From assembly GCA_031763025.1 (NCBI GenBank), contig JASSKH010000027.1, positions 9,608,241-9,672,240 of the forward strand: a stretch of 64,000 nucleotides of DNA. Reading direction: 5' to 3'. Under the pieces are notes generated by a model that worked only from the letters and a program-made list of their open reading frames with translations, was not told where the DNA came from and ran no database searches. The translations under genes and the position numbers were made by a program. Numbering within the stretch: the first letter of the stretch is position 1; each line of letters opens with the position of its first letter. This DNA comes from Macrocystis pyrifera (Eukaryota > Sar > Phaeophyceae > Laminariales > Laminariaceae). Positions 1-31,000 of this stretch are shown piece after piece.

Positions 1-682
1 CCAACTTTATTGTTTGTTTGACTTTTTTCTCTTCTTGTCTTTGAAAATTTGGACCCACTTGGGACCAAATATTTTCGGCGAAAATAAAGCAAGAAGGAAA
101 AACTCCCGCACGTCCTCGGGAAATAAATAAATAACACGTGTGCAAAGTTTCAGTGTCTTGAGTGCAAAAATTAGGCGTTGCATCGTAGTTACTTAGTTTC
201 AGTACAGGATCGATTTTTGGCGATGTACGTTTTGCTTAGTACTGAACATACACAGGTCAGATATTCGATTTTTTTCGCGAAAATTTTGTACCTGCATGCC
301 TTGAAAATCCTGGAATCAGACTGTTCAGAAAAAAAAAAAATCCTACAGTACGTAGACGCTGGCCGTATTTTAAGGCCCATGGTTGGTTGGGGCACATTTC
401 GCCACTTAGCGCCAGCCCTAGGACCTCAAACAAAAAAACGAGTCATGTCACCCTCTTCCGTGGTGAGTATGGTACGAAGTACCCGGTATGTCCCATTCGA
501 GTAGATGGTGCTGCCGGCATTGACGCGGCAGAGAATTTCCGTCTTTTAACTTGGAACCAGGTCGTATCCCTATGCCCAACCCTAACCCTAGCCCTTCCTT
601 CACTCCCTCGGTGCTCCGTCTCGAAAGGGATGCGTGCGTGGTCAATGGTCTAATGGCTGAGGCAAGCAACAAATGATTGCGC

Positions 683-713
<31 letters not shown>

Positions 714-728
714 TGACCGCCTTCTCAG
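1..728. other. Upstream region; no supported exon
   Basis: No exon can be defended here. The A/T-rich first 350 bases carry only short chance reading frames. A degenerate telomere-like stretch (repeats of CCCTAA type) lies near 575-600, and a C-tailed dispersed repeat occupies 610-711, ending just before peptidase exon 1. An upstream exon carrying the true peptidase start codon and a targeting peptide could lie here or left of the window, but I see no convincing one. Confidence 0.5.
610..711 (+). repeat. C-tailed repeat family 2, copy a
   Basis: It begins near GGTGCTCCGTCTCGAAAGGG, continues through GGCAAGCAACAAATGA and ends in a run of 30 C (682-711). The same body recurs at 1936-2071, 5353-5503, 12700-12852, 51722-51836 and 51838-51966, always next to a C run on this strand or a G run on the other. 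Confidence 0.75.
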
Positions 729-19189
<18,461 letters not shown>

Positions 19190-20692
19190 GGGCCGAGACC
19201 GGACCCTTTTGCGCGAAGTTAGCTGCGGTCGAGGGCAAGGGTGCGCGTCTGACTGCTCGCGTGTGGTGCGTGTGTGCGTTGGGTGCCGAGCGTTGCCCGA
19301 ACGTTTTTTTTTTGCCGTCGCAGGATAGAACGTAGCGGTTGGAAAGGTTTCGGTGGGAACGGGTATCGCATTCGCCAAATCCCCTTTCTATGCTGTCGTC
19401 GCCGAGGCGGTTGGGCTAGACGTATAGCCTCACTTTGCGGGGTAGGCGTTCCTATGGGGGGGCGTGGGGGGGGGGGGGTGGGGGGGGGGGGGGGGGGGGG
19501 GGGGGGAGAAAGCCTCATAATTTGGCGTTAGGAAGTCTACTTGTGGCTCCGAGCACAGGTTCCGGTTCCTGAGGGTTTGGGTTCGTGCTCTTGAGTTCCT
19601 GCTTGCTTGTAGCTCGTCTGAGTATCCTTTTTTCGCCACCGTACCATCTGGATCGCGGGGTTGTGGTAAACGGCCCATGTCAAGCGAAGAAAGCCTCCGA
19701 AAACACACAGAAACCTCAGAGATCCAAAACGCGTAGTGAGAGAAGAAGCAAACAGCGAAGAGCATACCGCGCCCTGGCTCTTGGGTCCTCGTACCACCTA
19801 GGGAACAGGCGCACTCTCTCGAGCGTTGATCAGAAGACGCGCAAAACGTCCAAAGGTGAGTGCTAGCCACCTGATGGTCGAGCGAAATCTAGGGGGAAGA
19901 CGCAAGCCACCCGCCGTATTTGCCCTCAAGTCTCTCTGCGCGCGGGTGTTTCTTTTTGTTTCTACATATTATTAATAGTACGCCTGATGCTCCGGTTACC
20001 CGCGTGCGCTTGGGAGAACTCATAGCTCATATCATAGCGCGTAGCATCCGAGGAGGACAGCGCGGACCAAGAAGAGAGCCCAGAAGGGGGGTCTCCTTCG
20101 TCGCACGATCGGAGCATGCATGGCCCGTAAGGCACCGTGGCCCCGTGTACCTCTCCCTCATGTTGCAATCCACGACGAACTGTTGACGATGAAGTCTCAA
20201 TTATCGTTAAATATGATGTCATACCCCGGGCGCACCTGCGCACCTACGAAATGTATATCGGTGGCCGGGTTGCAGCCCGTGGACGCACAGTCCTACGCAT
20301 CACCGCGTTTGGCCTTCCTACCCAGCATGACGACCCAGCTCCTCGCTGCATGCGTGGTGTGCAAGTTTTCACGGCTTTGGCGGTCCGGTCCGTTCGTTGA
20401 TCCTCTCCTTCTCAGCGGGTGACATCTGGAGAACGTGCACACTCGTTGAAAATTGAAACCGCTGTACTTTTTGGTGTATCTTATACCTTGTGCTTTGTGC
20501 TTTGTGTGCTTCCGTGATTTCGATGCTCCCGACGCATGTTGGTATCATGCATCATGCTGCGCTACGTACTGTGGGTGGTTATATAGTCCGTGCTATATAA
20601 CCAACAACAACTGTACTATTAATATTCGTATTGTTGTAGACTACTGCCGTGCCGGGGAATAGTAATAGTGTTGCTGCTGTTAATATCAGAGG
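19190..20692. other. Intergenic, downstream of peptidase; no gene recognised
   Basis: Contains a G run (19487-19506) and a Lys/Arg-rich frame at 19585-19866 that ends near an AAAG|GTGAGT donor-like site. The words around that site (CACCTGATGGTCGAGCGAAA) resemble 27825-27850. No poly-A signal I would defend. Confidence 0.4.
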
Positions 20693-21003
20693 TCGGGACA
20701 AATTGTATCCCTGGACAGGTTTGGCACTCGTTGGTACTCGCGTGTGTTGTTTGCTTAGAGATAGAACAAGAGCAGCTTTTTTGTATCCCTGGACAGGTTT
20801 GCCTATTTAGTCGGTACTCGTTGGTACTCACGTGTGTTGTGGGAAAACCCCTGGTTTTCCATCTACGATACGTCTCCCAAGTACTACAAATACGATCCAA
20901 TACTTGAACCCAGGTAATTACCGGGTTTTTAGCCTCATTCAAGGCAGTATCATAACACTAGCCCACTCTAATGAGCCGTACATGCAGAATTATGGGAAAC
21001 CTC
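20693..21003 (+). repeat. Dispersed repeat D, copy 1
   Basis: Contains GTATCCCTGGACAGGTTTG twice, GGTTTTCCATCTACGATACG, ACTTGAACCCAGGTAATTAC and CATTCAAGGCAGTATCATAAC. Same order at 25040-25450 and 37287-37680; partial at 38128-38210. Confidence 0.85.
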
Positions 21004-22371
21004 GATAAAATGCATTCGAGCGCTGTTCTCAGTTTGCTTGTCTCTTTTTTTGTTTAAGTTCGCAGGTGGAGTTGTTGAGAGTGACGGGAGAGGCCAGTCG
21101 GGACCAGCACAGACGGAACCCCAGAGTGCTGTGTCTGGCTCAGGCAGAGCGTCTACTTGTTGACTATCGGTACCACTTATTATAGTACTCGGCGGGGACA
21201 TATATCCAGCAGCAGCACAGGAAGACGGCACGAGCACCCGCACCAGTACCACAGCAATGGGATCGATATCATTGAGATGTAATTGGGGCTGCAGGGCTAA
21301 ATACAAGACTGTTGGCCAATGAAAAACGAAACATGAACGGGGAGAGATCTCCGACAATCATTCAGAAACCTGACGGCGCTCTCTTGGCCAAAGCAAAACA
21401 TCTCGGTTGTTTATTACAACAAGTAAACGACAGATTGACAAGATCTTAGAGATCTCTGTACCGCGAAATAGTTGTTGGCAAAAATGAGAACTGAGGTGGA
21501 TGCATGCTCTGGGGGGCAAGAGCTTGCCGCCGGCGTCCTACGGAATCCTCCCAAACCTGAAAAAAACCCATATTTTGTTGTGTGTTGTTATACATTCGAC
21601 AGATTGACGTCTTTTCAACTGCCGGGCTATTATTTTTGCGAGTACCAAAACATACGACGAGAGGATCGCAAAATACAAATAAAGGCGAAAAATAGAAAGT
21701 AATCAACTATTATAACTGCTCTGTGCTGTTGTAAAATACCTACGATAGTGTTCAATCTTGGGTCATTTTTTTTTGCGAGTACCGAAACATACATACGTCG
21801 AGGATCGCAAAATACAAATAAAGGCGAAAAGTAGAAAGCAATCAACTAACTACTGTTGTAAAAGACCGACGATAGTTCGTGGTATGCATTTTTTTAGTAG
21901 TATGCAATTTTTCAATAGTACTCTTCTACCTGGTAGAGTATTAGCGCAGAACGAAAATTGAATAAGATATTTTCGTCGGTACACTTATTATCCAAAAATG
22001 TCTCTCCGGCATGCGCTTTATCAATTTCTAAATATAGATCTTCTCGGAAAACAATCAGATGGGTGTCGATGTGCAATAATTTGCAAGTGCGTACTACGTG
22101 GTATGCTGTACCAATCTCTTGTATACCAGGTACGATGGATGAGCGCTGTGCGCTGCTTTAAACTGGCGGGTTTTTCACTGTATTATATGCGAGTACGGAA
22201 ACATACGATGACGATCGCAAACAAATAAAGGCGAAAAGTAGAAAGTAATCCACTGCTGCCGACGGCGTCCTACGGTATCACCCCAAACCTGAAGAAAAGC
22301 CAATTTTTTGCCTTTCGCTGCTGTAAAATAGTATGCATTTTTTTTGCCATTCGAGACACAGCAGTACTACC

Positions 22372-22470
22372 GGGGGGGAGAAGGGACGACACCTGTGACC
22401 ACGGCTTGTCCAGAAGATCGTCGAGGGTAAAACCTCCTACGAGTGGGCTGGAAGAAAGTAAAAGTGATGA
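22372..22470 (-). repeat. Dispersed repeat E, copy c
   Basis: Reverse copy: a G run, GACGACACCTGTGACCACGG, CTTGTCCAGAAGATCG and AAAACCTCCTACGAG. Confidence 0.65.
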
Positions 22471-23219
22471 AAAAAAAAAAAATTTAAAAAAAAAATTAAA
22501 AAGTACTCGTAGATAATTTTGCTCTGGCACAAAAAGTAACCCACTCCGGTTGTTGTACTACTGTAAATACCTCCTATAGTATGGGAATGGAAACGCGAAG
22601 TACACCAAAAAAGAATTATTTCAGCTCATGCCACGATACACGATAGACGCTCGATCTCGACAGAGACTCAGCCCACGGACAACCCGCGCGGTGGCGGGCA
22701 AGATCAACTAGTATAGATGACGGGCTCGTAGAAATGAGGTGGATGCATGCTCTAGGGGGCAAGAGCTTGCCAGCGGCGTCCAACGGTATCCTCTCAAAAC
22801 TGAAAAAAGCCCATTTTTTGCCATTCGAGACGTTTGTTGTACTGATGTACTGATAGACACAATCCATATTTTTTGCCATTCTGTTATGACACTGCTTGGA
22901 TATAGCATTCTGCAGTACAGCAGTACTCGTCCATAATTTTGCTCTGACACAAAAAGTAACCCACTCCTGTTGTACTCTAAAAAACCTGCTATAGTATGCG
23001 AATGGAAACGCGAAGTTCACTAAAAAAGTATTATTTCAGCTGGTGCGACGAAATTATTAACTACTAGTGGGATATGTTTTATGTCCTTCGCATGCGCGCT
23101 TGCCATGGTTCAGGATTTAACATACACAACACGAAAATTAACCTTTTTTAACGCAAAGTTGGCATACGAAACCACGTGTAACGAACAGATGGGATACAAA
23201 TTCATGTATCAGGCATTAC

Positions 23220-23705
23220 AATGGTATACGAACCACGTATGACACGCTGTGAGTTGTGGTACCCCCCCCCCCCCCCCCCCCCCCCCCACAAAACCATGAC
23301 TAATACAATGGTATACGAAACCATGTAATAACGAGTGATGGTATACAAAACCATGTTACACTATGATGGACGGAATCATGTATACTTTCGATGGTATACA
23401 AAACCATTGTATACTATGGTGTACGGAACCACGTATACTTACGATGGTAATGCAAACCATGTGCTACTATGGTGTACGGAACCATGTACACTTACGATGT
23501 ATATAAAACATGTATACTTGGTTGTACGAGAAACCATGTATATTAATGATGGTATACAAAACCATTTTGTTAATACTATGGTGTACGGAACTATGTGTAC
23601 CTTAATTGCGTACTCAAAACTGTGTATACTATGGTGTACGGAAACCATGATATACGTAATGATATACAAAACCATTCATGATATGGTATACGAACCATTC
23701 ATACC
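23220..23705. repeat. Degenerate satellite of about 20-25 bp units
   Basis: Alternating units like ATGGTATACAAAACCAT and ATGGTGTACGGAACCATG, each nearly self-complementary, interrupted by a 25-base C run (23263-23287). Confidence 0.8.
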
Positions 23706-24059
23706 TTCTTGGATATAGCATTCTGCAGTACAGCAGTACTCGTCCATAATTTTGCTCTGACACAAAAAGTAACCCACTCCTGTTGTACTCTAAAAAACCT
23801 GCTATAGTATGCGAATGGAAACGCGAAGTTCACTAAAAAAAGTATTATTTCAGCTGGTGCGACGATACACGATTGACGCTCGATCTCGACAGAGACTCAG
23901 CCCACGGGCAACCCGCGCAGTGGCGGGCAAGATCAACTAGTATAAATGACGGGCTCGAATAAATGAGGTGGATACACGCTCTAGGGGGCAAGAGCTAGCC
24001 GGCGGCGTCCTACGGTATCCTCCCAAACCTGAAAAAAAAAAAAAAAACGTTTTTTTTTT

Positions 24060-25039
24060 TTGCCATTCGAGACGGATGCAGCAGTAGTATTAATAGTACT
24101 CATAGCTAATGTTTTTCATCTATTTCGTGCACACCAGCGGCCAACGCGCTGCACTGAGCGTGGGACCCAAGCGCCTGACCCAACTCTTACCCTTGTTTTC
24201 ATCGCCACCCTTGCACAACAAGACGGCACTACAGCAGTAGCAGGCACCTGGTTTGGTGTACAGCCGTCTCCCAACTCGGTATGGGACATGGGATATGTGT
24301 TGGTATGGTATATGGGATATGGGAATATGGGATGTTGGTGGTATGGTATGTGGGGATATGGGAAAACCAACGTATGTGGTATGGTATGTGTTGACGGTAT
24401 GGTACGGGAAAAACACAGTATATGGTATGGTACGTTTGAGTCACCCCACGGTAGGGGTTGCACCTTTTGGGCGAAAGGTTTCTGACCACTTGAGTTCCTT
24501 ACGTGAGGAACTACCAGTTAGGATGAAAAATTTACTCGTGTATTCGTTTTAGGACTAGGGCAAACAAGTGCCGGTCGGATGGTCCGAACGAATTCTTCCA
24601 AGTATTGTATCGGGTGAGATATTGAGTTCCAAATGTGAGGGGCTCATGAACGTCGGGAGCACCCGTACTGTGGGATGGCTCGTTTGTGGTATGGTACCAT
24701 GGTACGATGTCGTGGATGTATTATATGGCTAAATTTGCCTTGTGGTATGGTATGTTTCAGTATATAAGGTCCGTAAGGGTCGAAAACGTCGTGCGAATAT
24801 CAATTGTAACGATCTTATATATCGGCCATTGGAAAGTGTTCGAAAATATAAGCCTTGCGGACAGACAGAAAGACAGACAAGATTGCAATTACCGCAGCTG
24901 AGTGAGACTCAGTTTTACAAACTGAGAATTCATGGAAACCCCGATGCCACGGACTAGAACATGCGTCGAAGATGCGGCTCGTCAAAACCCATTCCCACAC
25001 CTCTGAACGGCGACCCTGCCGAGGACGCCACTTGTTAAG
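24060..25039. other. Intergenic; low-complexity TATGGGATATGGG tract
   Basis: 24280-24450 is a degenerate TATGGGA/GGTATGG tract. The remainder shows nothing recognisable apart from a stretch at 24925-25020 that recurs at 37580-37670 upstream or downstream of repeat D. Confidence 0.5.
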
Positions 25040-25450
25040 ATCAAGGTCGAGACACTTTGTATCCCTGGGCAGGTTTGCCTGTGAATTCGGTCCTCGTTGG
25101 TACTCAGGTGTGTTGTTTGCTTAGAGATTGAGGAAGAGCAGCTTTATTCCATTCGTGCACGTGGAGACTGAGAGCCGAGTTCGTGCCTCGCAGGGAAAAC
25201 CCATGGTTTTCCATCTACGATACGCCTCCCAGTCTCCCAAGTGCTACAAATACGACCCCAATACTTGAATCCAGGTAATTACCGGGCTTTCAGCCTCATT
25301 GAAAGCAGTATCATAACAGATCCAAGCTCCTACCTCGCTGGGAAAATCCCTGGTTTTCCATCGTCCCAAGTACCACTAATACGATCCCAATACTTGAACC
25401 CAGGCAATTACCGGGCGTTCAGCCTCATACAAGGCAGTGTCATAACACTG
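25040..25450 (+). repeat. Dispersed repeat D, copy 2
   Basis: Holds the D words in order, with the second half (GGTTTTCCAT...TTGAACCCAGG...AATTACCGGGC) present twice (25200-25312, 25340-25440). Confidence 0.8.
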
Positions 25451-25854
25451 CTGTGCTTGCACTACAATATATACAGTAGATTGGCACCTCCTGACAATTC
25501 TAGACTAAACATATGTGGGAACCATACGCAGGGTTATTGCACATCGCCTCTTCGCGCGATCTCACCATCGCTTGCGCACGACGCCTGCCGTCTTTTCGTA
25601 ATATCATATCCCCTGGTTTCGCTGCTTGCAGGTTATGTCGGGCGCAGGAAGAGCACCAACAGCAAAAATAGAAAACTATCAAACTACTGTATAAAAAATT
25701 GACTCGGTTCTTGGCTACGATAGTATGGCAGTATATACCTACTGTACGTATAGGGCCCGCCTGTTCCAGTGTACAGCTTGCCTCTGGCAACGCTTGATCA
25801 TTCACACGTGATTGGTACTACAGCAGTACAGTGAGTTGATTGTCTTGCTTCGAT

Positions 25855-26000
25855 GTCTTGTTATGAGGCTTAGATTGGATAGGCGGTTGGTTAACCTTTT
25901 ACCTTTAGCCCAACGGACTAAGACCTTCACAAATGGCGACGACGGCAGAACATGGGTCGTTGGTCGTGAATTCGAACCTCACGTCCACCATGAAATCGCT
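25855..26000 (+). other. tRNA-like repeat fragment
   Basis: TTAGCCCAACGGACTAAG resembles a tRNA D-arm/A-box, and GTGAATTCGAACCTCAC folds like a T-arm with a B-box-like TTCGAAC. The left part (TTATGAGGCTTAGATTGG to ACTAAGACCTT) is repeated at 26669-26735. No full cloverleaf; probably a tRNA-derived retroposon piece. Confidence 0.35.
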
Positions 26001-26115
26001 TTTTAAAGAAAAGTGAATTTCCTCATGTCAAGAATCTGAAAAAATACTTCTGGATCCCCAGAAATTGGAGCCGCGTGTCGGTGTCACGCGTCGACCCGTA
26101 TATCCGGTCCGTTCC

Positions 26116-26660
26116 AGGGGGGGGTGTACTCGATAGGAGAGATGTACTCGATCTCATGCATGGCCGTAGTCGTATGACCATAGACCCTCGCATCCCTACA
26201 ATGCCGGGACGGAGCATGTCGGGCTTTCACCGACCAGGCAGACATTGCTTGCACCAAGCGCGAAGCGCCGTGAGGTGTCCGGCGAGTCGCATGAAGGGTG
26301 AGCTGCATCCTACTAAGAACCGCTTGTGAGGCGGACTTGCATATGGATGACAGCTTCAATGAGTTGGTTTAATTTCCGGTGTGGCCACTTCCAGAGACAG
26401 CAATGGGAGTACTATGTAACTGCCTCTTGGGTGCCTTACCTTGAACACTACGTGATACGATCAGTTCCCTTGTGCAGAGTAAAGGTTCTTTACTTCGCAC
26501 AAATGATCTAACTAGACGACCAGTTATGGGCGACCGCCAAAAAACAAAAAAAAAAAACGGTACCCTGGATGTCTAGCTCATGTAGTGAGCGGCATGTTTT
26601 ACAGTGTCGTTGCCAACCGACGCCAACCCAACCCATACATAGTATAGCGGGGGGGGGGTG
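26116..26660 (-). repeat. Long inverted copy of the C-tailed family 1 unit
   Basis: Reverse complement of 33620-34145: G-run end at 26116, the full family 1 body to about 26360, a 5' extension (GTGGCCACTTCCAGAGACAG), then ACTACGTGATACGATC and a part ending in GACGCCAACCCAACCCAT and a second G run. It has about 50 bases (GTAAGGCACCC to ATTGCTG in sense) that the 33.6-kb copy lacks. Confidence 0.88.
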
Positions 26661-26739
26661 TGGAGAGTGTTATGAGGCTTAGATTGGGTAGGCGATTGGT
26701 TAACCTTTTACCTTTAGCCCAACGGACTAAGACCTTAAC

Positions 26740-28060
26740 AGTCTTCTGAACATGTGGGCAAGGGGATAGAATTGTCCACTTCCCGAGGTATGTATAACGC
26801 CTCCGCATATATACCAGAGTGTATGTCACTACATTAGCCCACCTGAAGGGCTGTAGATGTATACAGTAGATACATACACAGAAAATATGGAACGAACAGA
26901 ACCCATCCGGAGCAAACTCATTACTTGCAGTAAACCCAGGCAGAGCGCTCGCCCTTCCTCTCTCTCTTTTTCCAGAATCTGTGTATGTCGGAATTAGTAC
27001 CCCACACGCAGCTCTCGCCATGATGTAAAACGTGTCCCGGCGGACAGATCCACGAACCAATGGACAGAAAAATAGTCGGGCGAAAGTCAATAATTGTATA
27101 GCGGATCTCTCACGCACCCCGCAACAGAGGAACATTTTGGCCAAACCAAAGCGCGTTCGTCCTGCGATCGTACCACACTTGCACATTTCCAGAGGTTCAT
27201 GTACCCCGCAGGGAGCGGCCGTAGTTTCATCGAATTGAACGCTGTTAGTGTCCGTCCTGGTTCAAGAGCCTCGCAGAGTTCATCGTTTGTTTCTACGCAT
27301 CCGTCATCGTTCAGATAAACGACGTGAAGTTCGACACTTGCCTAGCTGTCAACCTCAAAATCAAACGCATCCGCGTAGAATGCCTCGTCGCCCGTCTCCT
27401 TGAGTAACTTTAACCTCAACAGCTCGTCCACGGTAATAGGAGACTTCGCAACCCTAACCCAGAGCGGCTGTCGCAGACCAATTTTCCGCCTGTGTTTGAT
27501 GGGCTCCTTACGGCTCTCAAGAACGTCAGATACTTAGCTGCCGTCCGTGTAGTATGATTCGCTGTTGTGTCGTTCGTACCTACTGTATCGCAAATGAAAC
27601 GAATCACCCACGAGCTGAACGTGCATTGCGCGATGGGCGTGGCCAAATTGCACGGAATCACTTTCAGCATTCCTCCTTTGTTCGAAAACAGGACCTCACC
27701 TCGTTGGCGTGCTTACGGACGTTCTGCTTCGTGACACGCACTGCTGAGAGTCTCGCACTAGCACAACAGCAAAAGAGCGCCCCCTCCGATGGCGCGCCAA
27801 AAAGTGCAGGTGGGTGTTGGTCACCTGGCGGCCGAGCAAAATATCAGGGTTGGGAGAGATTCGAGGGTCGGGACGCGATTATTGTAAGTATGTACGCGCG
27901 TACCCTCAGGGGCGGGTTTGAATGATCACACGTTTGACAGATCAGCTCACCGTAGCTCAAGCTAGCTCATGTTGGGGTAGATCAATCAATACATGTAAGA
28001 GCTGCAGGAGCTATCACATGGTTGTCGAATGTAAGCTATTATGTTATATAGCTTATCTGC
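26740..28060. other. Intergenic; one decayed minus-strand coding fragment
   Basis: Apart from the fragment at 27087-27527, nothing is recognised. A plus-strand open frame (27554-27925) has no family resemblance. Confidence 0.4.
27087..27527 (-). pseudogene. Unrecognised decayed coding fragment with an in-frame stop
   Basis: On the minus strand, 147 codons stay in one frame with a single TAG (27342-27344) in the middle. The composition looks like a real globular protein, not repeat translation: first part ...KEPIKHRRKIGLRQPLWVRV, SPITVDELLRLKLLKETGDE; second part ASVELHVVYLNDDGCVETND, FNSMKLRPLPAGYMNLW. I do not recognise the family. It could be a pseudogene or transposon remnant, or two exons misread across the stop. 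Confidence 0.4.
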
Positions 28061-29344
28061 ACATGTTTGGCGGGGGTGAGCTATGGAAAGAGTTCTTCAG
28101 CAACGGTCGTCGGAGTACCAGTACCAGTGAGTACGAGTATTCAGCCATTTCAGCTTTTGGTACTCGTGGGACTCGCATTCCAGCGTTTGGTACTCGTGGG
28201 ACCCGTAAGTAAAAAATAGCTTCAGCTTTCGGTGCGCGTGGTACTGGGTACTCCAAAATTGCGGGTTCTCGCGAGTCAATGACAGAGTACCGACGACTGG
28301 CAGTTAGTGACACTCTCTGACGACCTTTGTTCTTCTGCATGTATTTCCCGCGGGTGATCTGTAAGAACTCTATGATCTACAACATATGTGCCGGGTGTGA
28401 GCTATCTAAGATAACCCTTCGACACATGTTTGCCAAGGGTGAGCTATGGGCGATATATGAGCTAGCTCGTGAACTGCCCGATGTGTGGTTTGTTGCCACA
28501 TTGATGCGCGTGCTCCAAACTTGCGGAAAATTACTGACCGCTCACAACGTAGACCTCAAACACAAGTAGCGTCCGAGTTGATCCGCGCTTACCGAAAAGA
28601 GGTATTTCCTTCATCGCACAATCGGAGTGGAGCCCATACATGGTCCATGCAGAACATCCGTGGCCTCCATGGATATGTTGGCACTATTACTATTTGGTTT
28701 GAAAATAACGGAGTGGTATACAGTACTGTACGCGACGACAGGTAACAATCTCTTATTTTAGGCAAGGCTCGCCGCTTATGTTCGCTCCCATTCCAGCAGA
28801 AAATCTCAAATCCAATCTAGCTTAGTGCGAAGGGATGCAGATGCAGGACGCAAAAATCGTGAGCATCAAATGGAAGGCGTGCGATGCAACTTTTACGTTT
28901 TTTCAGGCCACTTAATATGGGAACCAGATACCGGGTATCAAATACCAGGGATCCCCTGTTTTACACTATTGTCGCCGATTTTGGCACGGAAGACGCCCGA
29001 ACCAGTCTACTACTTGTCGAGAAGAGTCCGGCATCTGTCAAAAGACCTGCATATGATTTGTGTGGCTTCAAAATCGGAGCAGATTGAGAATTCTCCGATT
29101 GGCCTATTTCCGTTTTGGGTGGAATTATTTGGTCTCGCAAATGTAGCTAAAAGAAACACATTTTTCGTGGAAAGCATCTGGGACATCAACCGCAAACAAA
29201 CGCAAATGAGACAATCGCGTGAATTTCATACTCGTGCGGTGCCGATTTCGAAGCAAAGAAAATTGTCAGGAAGCTCCATGGAAACAGGTTCGCCCTAAAT
29301 GCAGGACGGCCCGGCCACAACCCCCTGCAGATCGTTGGTGGTCG
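28060..29344. other. Intergenic; GGTACTCGTGGGAC repeats, otherwise nothing seen
   Basis: 28120-28270 carries GTACTCGTGGGACTCG / GTACTCGTGGGACCCG units in tandem, with a related GTGCGCGTGGTACTGG. The rest shows no supported gene. Confidence 0.5.
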
Positions 29345-29512
29345 CTTGCAACCTTGCACGTCGGCCCAGACCAGCCCGACCCCCGACCTAGCATTAACCA
29401 TAACTCTAACCCTAACCCTTACTCTAACCCCAACCCTTTCGGGGGCTTGAGGTCACCAGGGACGGTCGCTCGGCTCTGCAGCGTGTTTTGGTGGCGATTT
29501 TCGAAAAACAGA
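29345..29512 (+). repeat. Repeat H with telomere-like core, copy 1
   Basis: CTTGCACGTCGGCCCAGACC, then a block of CTAACCCTAACCCTTACTC telomere-like words, then GGGGGCTTGAGGTCACCAGG and TTTTCGAAAAAC. The reverse complement of the whole is at 38575-38725. Confidence 0.75.
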
Positions 29513-30968
29513 CGGTTGCCGAAAGGATAGCCTTGTCCAATCCGACCAACGACCTGCAGGATTATTTTTGCCGGTCCGTCCTATATTTAGGGCGGGTCTT
29601 GGAGAGATTCCGCGGATTCATCTCGATGACCAGGAAATTGACTGTTTTGGACGCCTTCCGGGCCAAAGTCGACGAAAAAAAAAACGCAAATTATTCTTGA
29701 GTTTCGAGAAAATTTCGAGCTCACAGCTGAGTTGGAATTTTTCATTTTTTTCCCAAACTTCGTTTCCCCCAAAATGTGGCCAGCTGTTGTCAAGGCGCAC
29801 CATCTACTGTAGTACACGGTATCCACCGATGAAAATGCGCAAGACTTTACACGATATGATTGAGGACTGTAGACATCAGGTTTGTGTTACCAAACTTCAA
29901 CGACGCCCTTACCGTGTTCGTAGCACTGCTATATATACTACTACTGTACTTTAGCCTCGGCAGTCACCCGATCTACACGATCCTTGTGAAGCACATTAGA
30001 AGCGTCGATGTTTTCCCCGTACTACTACTGTCTGCCTCAGCGTGCTTCTGAACCTCCCAACGAACTGCTGTTCTCTGCCCGCCCCCTCTGACTATATACT
30101 CCTGTACCCTCCTTCTGGTCTTCCTAGTTTGGCTCTACCAAAATCCACGCACGCACCGCCCCGCTCGCCGGTGTTGTTTGTACGTGACGGCATACTCGTG
30201 TGTATATTATAAGACGCAAGCTTTGGCCTTGCTCGAAGCTGTTCTGGCAGACCCACGGCGAAACATCGGCCAATGTTCCGCCGTGGATATGTTCTCGGGT
30301 CTCTTCAAAACGAATTCACGGCGGAACTTTGAAGCTCTCGAGAATGGTCATAAAGGGGTATGTTTTCGGTAAAAGGAAATGGGAAATCATACAGTGGTCA
30401 AAAAGGGGTGATACATAAAAAAAGGTAGTCCAATTGCGGGAGCATATCCCACCAAATTGTAGTCACAAGGGGGGATCGTTGTGCACACTCCTACGCCACG
30501 GTGCCATCAGCCCCAATATGGTGCAGAAAAAAAACTATATATACAGTTATATATGAAGTTGTGCGTGCTCGGCTGCGGACGTCTTGCCAGTTGATTTTGA
30601 GGCAGGCTGTGTCACGCGCGGGCACCTGCCTCGGGCGTGTTTTCCCTACCTTCGACCGAAAAGGAGGCCCCTTTGACAATTTATTCCCCCTTATTTCTTT
30701 CGTTGTTAGTTGCTGCTACAGTTGTTGTTGTCGTTGGCGTCTTTCTTAGATTTGTGTGGCCTTGCGGATGCGCCGTCCTGGGACGTTTCGGCCCTGGTGT
30801 TGGCCGTGGGTCGGGGAGGTGTGGTGCACGCAAGGGGGAAACCGTCGCCTCGCGCCGCACCGAGCACCTACTGTCTCTCGTAGTGTCCATTTTTTCTGGG
30901 ACGGGGCCGGGTTGGTTCTCCTGCTCGTTTGAGTTCCCTGGCGTTTTTTTCCCACCTTCCCTCGCCAC
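29513..30968. other. Intergenic; small foldback only
   Basis: A perfect-ended hairpin (arms 30275-30287 and 30315-30327, GTTCCGCCGTG / CACGGCGGAAC). No gene recognised. Confidence 0.5.
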
Positions 30969-31000
30969 TTGACAACCAACAACGCACTCTATGCAGAGTT

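Larger units (their letters stand above)
21440..24060. repeat. Locally amplified AT-rich repeat block
   Basis: Several sequences recur in this block. GAGGTGGATGCATGCTCT with GGGGGCAAGAGCT is at 21493, 22737 and 23966. TGACACAAAAAGTAACCCAC is near 22946 and 23758, with a variant near 22525. AAATACAAATAAAGGCGAAA is at 21671 and 21810, with a variant near 22213. GGAAACGCGAAGTTCACTAA is near 23002 and 23817, with a variant near 22588. No coding frame survives across them. Confidence 0.8.

Noticed and set aside
23220..23705. CRISPR-like array
   Set aside because: Units are degenerate and contiguous without unique spacers, in a eukaryotic nuclear context.
23335..23718. 127-codon frame in the 23-kb satellite
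   Set aside because: Tandem repeat translation (periodic Tyr/Thr/Met).
26599..27186. 195-codon minus-strand frame
   Set aside because: Spans the end of a dispersed repeat and overlaps the better fragment in another frame; no recognisable motif.
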